NCBI GenBank assembly: GCA_002428495.1
Contig: DIWR01000027.1
Location: 20,542 to 84,541 of the forward strand
DNA length: 64,000 bases
DNA from: Synergistaceae bacterium UBA6101
GTDB lineage: Bacteria > Synergistota > Synergistia > Synergistales > Synergistaceae
Reading direction: 5' to 3'
Position 1 is the stretch's first letter, and every line of letters starts with the position of its first letter. The position numbers and the translations under genes were made by a program. The notes beneath the pieces are model-generated. The model did no database searches and was not told where the DNA came from. It was given only the letters and a program-made list of their open reading frames with translations. Positions 37,166-46,114 of the stretch are shown here, one piece after another.

Positions 37166-37954
37166 ATGCGCAGGAGATTTATTGCAGGAAATTGGAAAAT
37201 GTTCAACGGACCGGCAGCGACCTCAGAGTTCATGTCAGCCTTTGTGCCTAAACTGGTCTCGTCTGAGGATATCGCCTCAAATATAAATAAAGAAATGATG
37301 GAAATAGCGATCTTTGCGCCGTTTGTATCACTTGATGCGGCAATCAAAGGGAAAGAAGGTTCACCGCTCATTATTGGTGCTCAGAATATGCATTGGGAAA
37401 AAAGCGGGGCTTTTACCGGTGAAGTTTCAGCGCCGATGATAAATGAACTGGGCTGTACCCACGTGATAATAGGACACAGTGAACGCCGGCACATATTCCG
37501 TGAAACAAGTGAAGAACTTCACAAGAAGCTGTTGGCGGCTCTGGAAGAGCACCTCACACCTGTTTTCTGCGTAGGAGAACTGTTGGAGGAACGCGAGTCC
37601 GGCAGCACTTTTGATGTGATCAGAAAGCAGCTTATGGCGGGCCTTAAGGTGATGGATGGCAACGATGTTGCCGATAAGATCATAGTTGCTTATGAGCCGG
37701 TCTGGGCTATTGGCACAGGTAAGACAGCAAGCAGCGAAGATGCGCAGGAAGTATGCGCTTTCATCAGGAAATTGCTTGCCGATACATTCGGCGAAGGTGT
37801 TGCAGAAAAAACTATCATATTATACGGCGGAAGCGTTAAACCAGAAAACACAGCATCGATACTTTCAATGAAAGACATCGATGGTGTGCTTGTAGGCGGC
37901 GCTTCCTTGAAACCCGACAGCTTTCTTGGAATCGCAAAGGCGGCTGTTCAATAA
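37166..37954 (+). CDS. tpiA: Triosephosphate isomerase
   Basis: Interconverts dihydroxyacetone phosphate and glyceraldehyde-3-phosphate, 262 residues. Catalytic residues are K11 in AGNWKM, H104 in IGHSERR and E177 in AYEPVWAIGTG; the phosphate-binding GGSVKPEN is near the end. AAGGAGGATC precedes ATG 37166. It is the last rightward gene before the long leftward block. Confidence 0.98.
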   Translation: MRRRFIAGNWKMFNGPAATSEFMSAFVPKLVSSEDIASNINKEMMEIAIFAPFVSLDAAIKGKEGSPLIIGAQNMHWEKSGAFTGEVSAPMINELGCTHVIIGHSERRHIFRETSEELHKKLLAALEEHLTPVFCVGELLEERESGSTFDVIRKQLMAGLKVMDGNDVADKIIVAYEPVWAIGTGKTASSEDAQEVCAFIRKLLADTFGEGVAEKTIILYGGSVKPENTASILSMKDIDGVLVGGASLKPDSFLGIAKAAVQ

Positions 37955-37964
37955 CTGAAATTTG

Positions 37965-38007
37965 ACAATGTCTTTAAGGTCACATAAGATATATTATAGG
38001 ACATTGT
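37965..38007. terminator. Candidate bidirectional terminator between tpiA and rsfS
   Basis: ACAATGTC (37965-37972) and GACATTGT (38000-38007) can form an 8-bp stem with a 27-base AT-rich loop between the convergent genes. The long loop makes it weak; TTTCC follows on the plus strand. Confidence 0.35.
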
Positions 38008-38012
38008 TTCCT

Positions 38013-38393
38013 TTATAATTCATCCTGATCCTGGAATTTCAGGGCAGGTGCGTCTCCCCAGAGTGAATCAAGTCTGTAGTAGTCACGGCCTTCCCTGCTT
38101 AGGATGTTCACTACTAAATGTCCTGCGTCCATAAGGCACCAGCGGCTGCTTCCTTCTCCCTCAACTTTGTGCGGGAGCTTCATTTCATCCAGCATTTCGC
38201 TTGCTGTATCAAGAAGTGTCTTTGCATGGAGGTCGGAACGTGCTATTGCGACTATGAATGCTTCAGTGAAACCTGAAACTTCGCTCAGATTGTGTACCGT
38301 GACTTCCAGTGCGTGTTTTTCGATCAGCGCGTCTACAATTGGCTTGTAGGGCTCATAGAACTCTTCGATCGTTTTTGATGATGATGTCATCAT
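38013..38393 (-). CDS. rsfS: Ribosome silencing factor RsfS
   Basis: 126 residues. Binds ribosomal protein L14 and blocks subunit joining in nutrient limitation (known for the family). The conserved features VEGEGSSRWCLMDAGHLVVNIL (seen as GEGSSRWCLMDAGHLVVN) and the final REGRDYYRLDSLWGDAP are present. The ATG at 38393 is chosen over an upstream GTG because GAGGTGG at 38402-38408 lies 8 bases before it. It is downstream of nadD and an LCP gene, a common neighbourhood for rsfS. Confidence 0.94.
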   Translation of the reverse strand: MMTSSSKTIEEFYEPYKPIVDALIEKHALEVTVHNLSEVSGFTEAFIVAIARSDLHAKTLLDTASEMLDEMKLPHKVEGEGSSRWCLMDAGHLVVNILSREGRDYYRLDSLWGDAPALKFQDQDEL

Positions 38394-38457
38394 AAAAATA
38401 TCCACCTCGCCTTCTTTGGAGTATTATTTAATTAAAGCAATTGGTCTTCTGTAAAGA

Positions 38458-39873
38458 CTATTGTGAGCTTATTACAATCAGTTTGTCAATGCGGCTTGTA
38501 AGTTGTTTGCTGTCATGTCCTATAATTATTGACGGGTAGAATGCCTGATTGTTTGACCTAACCAGGTTATCGGGTATACCAAGAAGCTTGCCAAGTGTTT
38601 TGGCAGTATTAATTACTTCCGGTTTGGCGTTAATAGGATATACGATGTTGCTGCTCCTGTAGTCGAAGTGCTTTGCGTTTGCTGACATTACAACGTCTAT
38701 GCCTATCTTCTGGAGTTTTGATGATATTTCTGAACTCAATCCGGACTTCCCTGTCCCATTCAGGACTGCAATGGATTGGGACATAGACCTGATAAGGCTT
38801 AGCAGCTCTTCATTGGAAATACCGAGCTCGGCTTTCTTCTCTTCTGCTTTTTCTGCTCCCAGGACTTCTCCGTTTACTTTTGTCTCATCGATTGCCGAAG
38901 AATAAGATAATGAGAGTCCAGCAAAATTACTTATGTTTTTGTTCTCTGTCATATCACCGGAGACGAGCATTTCGATCGGTGCGTTCAGAAATTCATTGGC
39001 TGATTTTGTGTCACCTACCCAATAACTTAGATTGTTGACGGTGGCAGCCTGTCCATGCAGGGTGGAAAAGAATATGCGTTCCCTTCCAAGCTCGTTCTGT
39101 GCGAATCCTGCAAGCTGGATCGAGAGCGCGGGAGACATGTCAGTTTTAAAGAGTTTCATCGTCTGTGCTGTAAGTTCAGGTATCTTAACCAGTATCCTTG
39201 GATCGTACACTTTCTTTAAGAGCGCTTTGATGAACTGCTGCTGCCTGTGTACCCTTCCGATGTCGCCAAGTGCGTCCATCCTGAAACGGACATAGTGCAG
39301 AGCGGTCTTGCCGTCCATTACCTGCAGTCCGGGCTTTATGTTGATATCAAGTTTTCCTGCCCTGTCGACGTACCTCATCCTTTTCTGGACGTCTATCTCT
39401 ACTCCGCCCAGTATGTCTACTACAGCCGGAAAGCTGACATAGTCTATGATCACATAATAAAGTATGGGCTGTCCCAGATATTTTTCAACAGTAGCCTTAA
39501 GGAGGTCCGGGCCTCCGTAAGCGAACGCGTGGTTAAGCTTCTGCACCCCATGTCCCGGTATCTGTACTCTTGTATCCCTTGGCAGGGAAAGTATTCTCAT
39601 GTTTTTATCGTCTATGTCTATCGTTGCGAATAATACCGTATCTGATCTTCTGGAGCCCTCCACATCATCCTCACCCATTATGAGGATGTTGAATCTTCCC
39701 TGTTCTTTTAGTGCTGCATACTGAGCACTGCCGCTGTCTATCGAACTCTCAATGGTACCAAGGATGTCCTCTGATTTTGTGTGAAGGATAGTGTAGATTT
39801 TCAGTCCGGCGCCTGCAGCGATGCCCAATATTGCCAGCAGCACGATCATGATTATAGATTTATAATGTTTCAA
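38458..39873 (-). CDS. LytR-CpsA-Psr (LCP) family protein with LytR C-terminal domain
   Basis: 471 residues. An N-terminal membrane span (about residues 6-25) is followed by the LCP domain: ILIMGEDDVEGSRRSDTVL, LSLPRDTRVQIPGHG, KLNHAFAYGG and ALHYVRFRMDALGDIGR, with the conserved Arg/Asp residues that bind polyprenyl pyrophosphate. Residues about 360-471 form a LytR_C-like domain (VLNGTGKSGLSSEIS). LCP enzymes attach glycopolymers to peptidoglycan; the acceptor polymer here is unknown. Start is TTG 39873 with GGAGGT upstream. nadD precedes it and rsfS follows. Confidence 0.9.
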   Translation of the reverse strand: MKHYKSIIMIVLLAILGIAAGAGLKIYTILHTKSEDILGTIESSIDSGSAQYAALKEQGRFNILIMGEDDVEGSRRSDTVLFATIDIDDKNMRILSLPRDTRVQIPGHGVQKLNHAFAYGGPDLLKATVEKYLGQPILYYVIIDYVSFPAVVDILGGVEIDVQKRMRYVDRAGKLDINIKPGLQVMDGKTALHYVRFRMDALGDIGRVHRQQQFIKALLKKVYDPRILVKIPELTAQTMKLFKTDMSPALSIQLAGFAQNELGRERIFFSTLHGQAATVNNLSYWVGDTKSANEFLNAPIEMLVSGDMTENKNISNFAGLSLSYSSAIDETKVNGEVLGAEKAEEKKAELGISNEELLSLIRSMSQSIAVLNGTGKSGLSSEISSKLQKIGIDVVMSANAKHFDYRSSNIVYPINAKPEVINTAKTLGKLLGIPDNLVRSNNQAFYPSIIIGHDSKQLTSRIDKLIVISSQ

Positions 39874-39896
39874 AGGCGTTTACCTCCATTTGAATA

Positions 39897-40514
39897 TCAA
39901 ATATCTTTGTATAGGGAATACTTCCTGATAAAATGCTCGACTGAAGGAGGAACAAGGAATCTAATGCTCCTCTCTTCCCTTACCCTCTCCCTGAGCCCCG
40001 TACTTGATATTGCCAGAAGCGGTATTTCAAGCGGAATTATTGCAGATCTCAAATCTTCGGGCAGTTCTTCCATTCTAGTATGAGTGTATCCATGTCTGCT
40101 AACTGCAACAAATTTACAAAGGCTCATGATTTCTTCAGGGTTTTTCCATGAGACTATGTCTAATACAGCATCAAGTCCTGTTATGAAATAGAACTCTGTG
40201 TTAAAGTATTCAGGGAGTGATTTGAGCTGTCTGAGAGTATCTATTGTATAGCTTTTGCCGGTCTTATCTATTTCTATCCTTGAAACGGAAAAGTATGGAC
40301 AGTCAACTGTAGCTAAAACAGTCATCATGAATCTCTTGTCTGCCGAAGATACCCTCTCCCCTGTTTTGTGGGGAGGCTGACCTGTCGGAACAAAAATAAC
40401 TTCAGAAAGTCCGAATGCTGCGTGAGCTTCATCTGCAGCTCTGAGATGTCCGTAATGTATCGGGTCGAAGGTACCGCCCATGATACCTATTCTTCTCTTA
40501 GAACTGTTTGCCAT
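39897..40514 (-). CDS. nadD: Nicotinate-nucleotide adenylyltransferase NadD
   Basis: Makes nicotinate adenine dinucleotide from NaMN and ATP, 205 residues. GIMGGTFDPIHYGHL holds the nucleotidyltransferase (T/H)xGH site and ISSTGLRERVREER near the end is the second family signature. TGQPPHK is also conserved. It lies between obg and the LCP gene, the common obg-nadD-(LCP)-rsfS order. AGGAAA precedes the ATG at 40514. Confidence 0.96.
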   Translation of the reverse strand: MANSSKRRIGIMGGTFDPIHYGHLRAADEAHAAFGLSEVIFVPTGQPPHKTGERVSSADKRFMMTVLATVDCPYFSVSRIEIDKTGKSYTIDTLRQLKSLPEYFNTEFYFITGLDAVLDIVSWKNPEEIMSLCKFVAVSRHGYTHTRMEELPEDLRSAIIPLEIPLLAISSTGLRERVREERSIRFLVPPSVEHFIRKYSLYKDI

Positions 40515-40532
40515 TTTCCTGCCTCTTTTGTC

Positions 40533-41912
40533 TTATTGGTTTTGGTTTGTGTCTGTATCTGTGGCAGACTCATCTTGATCAGGTCCTTCGGATCCCTCGA
40601 ACTCGGAAGGATAATAATCTGGGTAGAAAATGAAATCCTTGGGCCCTATCGTTATCTGATCTCCCTCTTTTGCTCCTGCAGCCTCCAGAAGATCCTCGAC
40701 CTTATACTTTCTCATCAAAATTGTAAATCTTGCAGCGTTTTCATCCTGGCTGAGGTCATAACGTTCGACAGCTTTCTCAAGACGATGGTGAAGGATCCTG
40801 AATCCCCCTCCGTGGAGTGAGACCACCTGGATCTTGTTTCTTGTCCTGAGCGGAGTCTGAATATCCTCTGTTCTGTCAAGAGCGTAAAGTCTGACCTCGC
40901 TCCTGGGCCTCGGATTCTTTTCTGTAAAGTCTATTATATGCTTTACGAGTTCCGGTATCCCCTCTTCAGTCAGAGCGCTCACTGCACAAAAATTGATTCC
41001 GACCGAACCAAAATGTTCGGACAGCCTCCCAATGAGTTCTTCTGGGTTTTCCAGTTCATCAAGCTTGTTTGCGACAACAAAATATGGACGCTTGTCCAGA
41101 TCCGGGTCATATGATCTCATCTCATTGCGTACAGTATCCAGCTCCGCGGTAAGTTTATCAAATTCCTGGCACTCAAGACTCAAAACGTGTAAAAGGAGCC
41201 TGCTGCGTGCTATGTGTCGCAGGAACTGTATCCCAAGCCCTCTATTCATGTGCGCGCCCTCGATAAGTCCGGGGATGTCTGCTATTACTATCCTCTCATA
41301 CCCTGTTGTAAGAACTCCCAGGTTCGGGGAAAGGGTGGTGAAAGGATAATCTGCGATCTTGGGCTGAGCATTGGAAATAGCTGCCAGGATGCTTGATTTG
41401 CCTACGTTGGGAAGCCCGACGAGTCCTACGTCTGCAATAAGCCTCAGTTCAAGCCGTATTTCAGCTTCTTCGCCGAGATCGCCGTTTTCACAAAACCTCG
41501 GGGCTTTTCTGGCAGAACTGGAAAAATAGCGGTTTCCCCTTCCTCCCCTTCCTCCCCTTGCTGCAAGAAAACGGTCTCCCGGTTCAACAAGATCAGCAAG
41601 ACCTTCGTTTGTTATGGCATCGTATACGATCGTACCGCAAGGCACCGAAACAACAGTGTCTTCGCCTATCGCCCCGTTTCGCGCGCTTCCCTTACCATGG
41701 GTTCCGTTGTTTCCCTTTATATTTCTCTGATATTCCAGGTCGGCCAGCGTCTGAAGGTTGGTGGTGGCTTCAAAAATAATGCTCCCTCCTCTGCCTCCGT
41801 TGCCGCCGTCCGGCCCTCCGTTGGGTCTGCACCTTTCACGAAGGAAACTCATACAGCCGTTTCCTCCTCTGCCTGCCTTAACGGAAAGACGCATTGAATC
41901 AATAAATTTCAT
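40533..41912 (-). CDS. obg: GTPase Obg
   Basis: Essential ribosome-associated GTPase, 459 residues: glycine-rich Obg fold (residues about 1-158, GGNGGRGGSIIF), G domain with GLPNVGKSS near 166-174, DIPGLIEGAH and NKLD, and a C-terminal OCT domain ending in DFIFYPDYYPSE. A short acidic tail rich in Asp/Thr/Gln follows. It is the third gene after rplU and rpmA, the standard order. Its ribosome binding site (GGGGTAAC) is modest. Confidence 0.97.
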   Translation of the reverse strand: MKFIDSMRLSVKAGRGGNGCMSFLRERCRPNGGPDGGNGGRGGSIIFEATTNLQTLADLEYQRNIKGNNGTHGKGSARNGAIGEDTVVSVPCGTIVYDAITNEGLADLVEPGDRFLAARGGRGGRGNRYFSSSARKAPRFCENGDLGEEAEIRLELRLIADVGLVGLPNVGKSSILAAISNAQPKIADYPFTTLSPNLGVLTTGYERIVIADIPGLIEGAHMNRGLGIQFLRHIARSRLLLHVLSLECQEFDKLTAELDTVRNEMRSYDPDLDKRPYFVVANKLDELENPEELIGRLSEHFGSVGINFCAVSALTEEGIPELVKHIIDFTEKNPRPRSEVRLYALDRTEDIQTPLRTRNKIQVVSLHGGGFRILHHRLEKAVERYDLSQDENAARFTILMRKYKVEDLLEAAGAKEGDQITIGPKDFIFYPDYYPSEFEGSEGPDQDESATDTDTNQNQ

Positions 41913-41942
41913 AATGTTACCCCGTCCCTAAAATACTATAAA

Positions 41943-41967
41943 CGGGGGCCTTATATATAGGCCCCCG
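41943..41967 (-). terminator. GC-rich hairpin between rpmA and obg
   Basis: CGGGGGCCT and AGGCCCCCG (41943-41951, 41959-41967) form a 9-bp stem with a 7-base loop. On the minus strand it is followed by GTTTATAGTATTTT, a broken T tract. It may lower transcription into obg or protect an RNA 3' end. Confidence 0.55.
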
Positions 41968-41992
41968 GAATCAAACTCAGACTTATTGTTGT

Positions 41993-42250
41993 TTAGAGCG
42001 TTTCAGGCTCAACAGTTACAAATTTGCGGTCTGCTCTGGTCAGGAAACGAACCTTACCTGTCGCAAGAGCGAAAAGTGTATAGTCGCGGCCTACTCCTAC
42101 GTTCTGCCCGGGGTGGAATTTGGTGCCGCGCTGACGCACTATTATTGTTCCTGCGTTAACGAACTGGCCGTCACTGCGCTTTACGCCGAGATATTTGGGC
42201 TGACTGTCCCGGCCGTTAGTACTGCTTCCTTGACCTTTTTTATGTGCCAT
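41993..42250 (-). CDS. rpmA: 50S ribosomal protein L27
   Basis: 85 residues. The N-terminus [20 protein letters not shown] is the mature form seen in most bacteria, without the cleavable extension found in Firmicutes. [19 protein letters not shown] and the [14 protein letters not shown] end are conserved. L27 reaches the peptidyl-transferase centre. It lies 34 bases after rplU, with no ysxB-type protease gene between them. Confidence 0.98.
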   Translation of the reverse strand: MAHKKGQGSSTNGRDSQPKYLGVKRSDGQFVNAGTIIVRQRGTKFHPGQNVGVGRDYTLFALATGKVRFLTRADRKFVTVEPETL

Positions 42251-42284
42251 GACTTATAGAATGCCTCCTCTTTAACGTGCTTCT

Positions 42285-42596
42285 CTAGCCTTTGATACCG
42301 TCGAACTCGACAAGAGTGTACTGCTGACGGTGTCCGCGGAATTTGCGATAATTCTTCTTTCTGCGGTATTTGAAGACGATGACCTTGTCATCTTTGCCGT
42401 GCTCAAGGATCTTGGCTGTTACGACTGCTCCGTCAATATAAGGAGTGCCGATCACGGGTCCGTCATCCTTACCGAGAAGGATCACCTTATCAAAAGATAC
42501 CTGCTCGCCTTCTTCGGCGTGGATCTTTTCAAGGCGTAGTTTGTCTCCTGCTGATACTCTGTACTGCTTACCGCCTGTTTCGATAATTGCATACAT
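42285..42596 (-). CDS. rplU: 50S ribosomal protein L21
   Basis: 103 residues. MYAIIETGGKQYRVSAGDKL at the start and FKYRRKKNYRKFRGHRQQYT near the end are family signatures. First gene of the rplU-rpmA-obg operon, preceded by a consensus promoter and a structured 75-base leader; the GGAGGGAGGAAAA site before the ATG is very strong. Confidence 0.98.
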   Translation of the reverse strand: MYAIIETGGKQYRVSAGDKLRLEKIHAEEGEQVSFDKVILLGKDDGPVIGTPYIDGAVVTAKILEHGKDDKVIVFKYRRKKNYRKFRGHRQQYTLVEFDGIKG

Positions 42597-42672
42597 ACTA
42601 ATTTTTCCTCCCTCCGCTGCGTGTCAGGCAGCCTTATGGCTTTAATGGCCTGCACCAAGCGCGTTCTATAAC
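42597..42672 (-). promoter_or_regulatory. Structured leader of the rplU-rpmA operon
   Basis: About 75 transcribed bases between the predicted start near 42672 and the rplU ATG. They contain nested complementary segments (CAGGC with GCCTG enclosing AGCC and GGCT) and GC-rich arms close to the ribosome binding site. Autoregulatory L21 leaders are known in Firmicutes; whether this one is related cannot be decided by eye. Confidence 0.4.
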
Positions 42673-42678
42673 CTGGGT

Positions 42679-42707
42679 ATTATAGTTAAAATTTGTGGTT
42701 TAGTCAA
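42679..42707 (-). promoter_or_regulatory. Promoter of rplU-rpmA-obg
   Basis: On the minus strand TTGACT (42707-42702) and TATAAT (42684-42679) are separated by exactly 17 bases. It overlaps the last codons of recN. This is one of the best promoters in the window. Confidence 0.85.
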
Positions 42708-44397
42708 CAAGCCCCGCCCCGTCCTGTCTTTCCGGTGCTGATCCATTCTGGCTTGTATTCAGCAGGGATCTTGCATGCTCCAGCGCTTCATAGGAATTAT
42801 CATCGCCGGCAAGCATCCTTGCTATTTCTTTTTCACGCTCTTCATCTCTGATCATGAAGATGCTTGTCTCTTCTCCTTCTCTTTTTACGAGGAAATGCTG
42901 ATCTGCCATGGAAGCTATTGCGGCCTCATGGGTTATGAGTATCGTCCTGCATCGTTTGGAGAGCTCCCTCAGCTTATGTCCTGCCAGTAACGCAGTCCTT
43001 CCTCCAAGCCCTGCCTCGACCTCATCAAAGACAAGAGTCCCGGGAAGCTGTTCATCTCCCAGCGAAAGCTGAAGTGCGATAAGTATCCTGCTAAGTTCTC
43101 CACCGGAAGCTGTTTTGCCGACCGGCAGCGGGGGCTGGTCCGGCATGCTTAGTTTGAAAGAGACTGTTTCTGCGCCGTTTGAACGCAGTTTGTCCTGTTC
43201 CTCTATGTCAATGGAAAAGAGAGCATGTTCCATGGCAAGGTCACTGAGATGTCTGTTAACTCTTGAAGCAAGCTCAGCTGCCGCGGTTTTTCTCAATTTC
43301 CGAAGCTCTATCGCAAGGTTTTTTGTCCGTTTTTTCTTTTCCGCTGCATCCTTTTCGAGCTCTTCCAGCTCAACGTGGCTTTCTTTTAGCCATGCCATCT
43401 CATCCTTTGCCTTCCCGGCATATTCCAGGAGCTGCCTGCAGTTGACCAGATCAAGTGAACGCTTTAGTTTTCTGAGCATGCCGATCTTTTTCTCAAGACG
43501 TTCTTTTGCTTCTTCTATGTTTCCTTCCGCAGAAAGATCATGCAGCTCCTTTTGAAGCATTCTGGCTACTGACTGGGATGAGATGAGCATGGATTCGATG
43601 CTCTCCTTCCAGTCTTCTTTCTTTGAAGGAGATGATTCGTATATGTCCCTGCCTATTGATTCAAGTTCTTCTATTATCCCTCCGCAGGCGGTCCCGCCTG
43701 AAAGTCTTTCATTTATGGCACCCAGCGCCTCTTTTGTTGTCTCTTTTGATTCGAGCTCTTTCAGCTCCGCTTCCCATTTTCTTTCGCTCTCTTCCTCGAT
43801 CTCCAGAGCTTTTACCATATGCAGAACGGTTTCCGCGCCCTGGTAGAGTTCTTCTGTCTCTTCACGCCTTTTTTTCAGCCTGACAATCCGGCGCTCTGTG
43901 GCTATAGTTTCGCAGAAGGTCCTCTCAAGTTCTTTTTTTACCTGATCAAGAATCTCTCCTCCGCAGGAATCAACAAGGTCCAGCTGTATCGCAGAGTCAA
44001 TGAGTCCAAGCTGTGCAAACTGGCTCTGGATGACAAGCTCTTTTTCCATTGCTGAAGAAAGCAGGTTGAGTGATACAAGGTTGTTTTGGATCATGCTCCT
44101 GCCCCTGCCGTTCCGGCTGAACTGACGTCTGACGATGAGAGTGCCGTCCTGGGGCTGGTATTCTTCATCAAGCCCCGGTATTTGGTTGGTTGACAGAGTC
44201 ATAAGAACATCGGCGGATTCTTCCAGGGCATGAATGTAGTTTGTCTGGGCACGTTTTCCGGCGATGAATTCCATTGCACGCACAAGGCTGCTCTTGCCTG
44301 AGCCGCTTTCTCCGGTTATTACTATGAAGTCACCTTTGAGTGATAATTCGGCCTCTCTGATGCCGCCGACTCCGCGAACATGGATCTCTTCGATCAA
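42700..44397 (-). CDS. recN: DNA repair protein RecN
   Basis: SMC-like ATPase of double-strand break repair, 565 residues. Walker A GESGSGKS at 29-36, long coiled-coil middle (about residues 150-370), ABC signature TASGGELSRILIAL, Walker B region LVFDEVEAGLGG and the switch ILITHEAAIASMAD. Start is TTG 44397, two bases after the nadK stop, with GGGGGAG as ribosome binding site. It belongs to the nadK-recN part of the leftward operon. Confidence 0.95.
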   Translation of the reverse strand: MIEEIHVRGVGGIREAELSLKGDFIVITGESGSGKSSLVRAMEFIAGKRAQTNYIHALEESADVLMTLSTNQIPGLDEEYQPQDGTLIVRRQFSRNGRGRSMIQNNLVSLNLLSSAMEKELVIQSQFAQLGLIDSAIQLDLVDSCGGEILDQVKKELERTFCETIATERRIVRLKKRREETEELYQGAETVLHMVKALEIEEESERKWEAELKELESKETTKEALGAINERLSGGTACGGIIEELESIGRDIYESSPSKKEDWKESIESMLISSQSVARMLQKELHDLSAEGNIEEAKERLEKKIGMLRKLKRSLDLVNCRQLLEYAGKAKDEMAWLKESHVELEELEKDAAEKKKRTKNLAIELRKLRKTAAAELASRVNRHLSDLAMEHALFSIDIEEQDKLRSNGAETVSFKLSMPDQPPLPVGKTASGGELSRILIALQLSLGDEQLPGTLVFDEVEAGLGGRTALLAGHKLRELSKRCRTILITHEAAIASMADQHFLVKREGEETSIFMIRDEEREKEIARMLAGDDNSYEALEHARSLLNTSQNGSAPERQDGAGLVD

Positions 44398-44399
44398 TA

Positions 44400-45281
44400 T
44401 CAGTCTCCCCCATCAGTAATGCCGTTGAAGCCCCAGCGGAGTTTTTCCCTGAGAAGGTCGTAGTAGCTCCTGTCCTTGAGCTGAATAATGTTGATATGAA
44501 TGTCAGGATCCAGCATGGCTTCGAGACGGTCATCGGGCAGCAGTTCGTAACAGAGCTGTCCGTCCTGGGTGAGGATGAGGTTCCTGTTGTCTCCTTTCGG
44601 TGTCACATACGCCCTGTCCGTGCCGCTAAGGACTACGGGGCGCGCGTAAAGGGTATGTGCACATATCGGCGCAAGAAGCATACAGGGGACATGGGGCGGG
44701 ACTATCGGGCCGCCTGCAGAAAGGGCATAAGCTGTAGATCCGGTCGGAGTAGAGAGGATCAGCCCGTCAGCAAGGAAGAGTGAAAGTATCTCATCCCCTA
44801 CCATGACTTCAAGGTCGATCACCCTTGCAAGGTTTCCCTTTGAGACAACAAGGTCGTTTAGTGCGTGAAGCTCATATACAACACGCTCCCCCCTCCAGAC
44901 GAGACCCTTTATCAAATGTCTCTGCTGAAGAGTGAAGTTGTTTTCAAGTATCGAGGCGATATCTTCCTTCGCACATTCAGGATCTCCTGTTGCCAGAAAG
45001 CCCAGTCTTCCCAGATTGATCCCGTAAAGGGGGATCGGGTATCCGAAAGTATATCTGGCAGCCCGCAGAAAAGTGCCGTCTCCACCAAGTATGACTGCGA
45101 ATTCAACATCCTCCCTCCAGATATTGTCAGGAGTTTCAGGTATGCTCAGCGCGGATGCTTCATGAGGAGGAAGCATAAAATTGATCCCGCTCTCTCTGCC
45201 CCATGCATAGAGTTTAGCGGCCAGGTTTATTGCTTCCGGTTTTTGGGTGTTGAAAAGAAGCCCGATGTTATTTGTCTTCAT
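44400..45281 (-). CDS. nadK: NAD kinase
   Basis: Phosphorylates NAD to NADP, 293 residues. [11 protein letters not shown] and the downstream [11 protein letters not shown] motif plus [19 protein letters not shown] bind ATP and NAD. It is between tlyA and recN, an order common in many bacteria. Confidence 0.96.
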   Translation of the reverse strand: MKTNNIGLLFNTQKPEAINLAAKLYAWGRESGINFMLPPHEASALSIPETPDNIWREDVEFAVILGGDGTFLRAARYTFGYPIPLYGINLGRLGFLATGDPECAKEDIASILENNFTLQQRHLIKGLVWRGERVVYELHALNDLVVSKGNLARVIDLEVMVGDEILSLFLADGLILSTPTGSTAYALSAGGPIVPPHVPCMLLAPICAHTLYARPVVLSGTDRAYVTPKGDNRNLILTQDGQLCYELLPDDRLEAMLDPDIHINIIQLKDRSYYDLLREKLRWGFNGITDGGD

Positions 45282-45298
45282 TTGATGATCCCCTGCCT

Positions 45299-46114
45299 TT
45301 ACTGCGTAGCCTCGTGTGCCTCTTCGACCAGCTTCATAAAGTCTATATTAGCATGTTTCAATATTGTATTGCTCTTTGACCCTAAAAGAAACAGGAATTC
45401 TATGTTGCCTTCCGGTCCTCTTATCGGAGAATAAGTGGCGTTATAAAGTCCAAGTTCTGTTTCATTCTCAATAAATGACGTGAGATCCCTCAGCGTTTCC
45501 TCGTGCAGCAGCGGATCGTGGACTACCCCCCTTCCCACTTTATCCCTTCCCACTTCGAACTGAGGCTTGACCAGAACGACCATCGTACTGTCTTTGCTTA
45601 TTAATCCCTCAAGTGGTTTCAGGAGAAGCTTCAACGAGATGAAAGAAACGTCAGATACGACCATATCAATTTTTTCACCGTCAATCATATCAGCGGTAAG
45701 ATGGCGTGCGTTCGTCCTTTCCATGACAACGACCCTTGGGTCGTTTCTAAGCTTCCATGCAAGCTGCCCGTATCCGACGTCAACAGCGTATACCTTCTTT
45801 GCCCCTCTGGAAAGGAGTACATCAGTAAATCCGCCTGTTGAAGCCCCTACGTCGATGCAGGTCAGACCTGAAGGATCGATATCAAAGTGATCCAGCGCCC
45901 TGATCAGCTTATGGGCTCCTCTGCTTACCCATTCCTTCTCCGGGGCATCCACGCTTATATTGGAATCAAAAGGTACCATTGATGCAGTTTTCTTTATCGT
46001 TATCCCGTCTACTTGCACCCTTCCCTCTTCGATGTAGTTCTGGGCAATGGTACGTGAAAGGACCATCTGTCGATCTACTATCAGCTTATCAAGCCTGACA
46101 AGTTTTTTTTTCAT
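45299..46114 (-). CDS. tlyA: TlyA family rRNA 2'-O-methyltransferase
   Basis: 271 residues: N-terminal S4 RNA-binding domain ([20 protein letters not shown]) and an FtsJ-like methyltransferase with [20 protein letters not shown] as SAM loop and the catalytic K-D-K set around [15 protein letters not shown] and VVLVKPQFE. TlyA methylates C1409 of 16S and C1920 of 23S rRNA in mycobacteria; earlier annotations call it hemolysin. It overlaps dxs by 4 bases. Confidence 0.95.
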   Translation of the reverse strand: MKKKLVRLDKLIVDRQMVLSRTIAQNYIEEGRVQVDGITIKKTASMVPFDSNISVDAPEKEWVSRGAHKLIRALDHFDIDPSGLTCIDVGASTGGFTDVLLSRGAKKVYAVDVGYGQLAWKLRNDPRVVVMERTNARHLTADMIDGEKIDMVVSDVSFISLKLLLKPLEGLISKDSTMVVLVKPQFEVGRDKVGRGVVHDPLLHEETLRDLTSFIENETELGLYNATYSPIRGPEGNIEFLFLLGSKSNTILKHANIDFMKLVEEAHEATQ

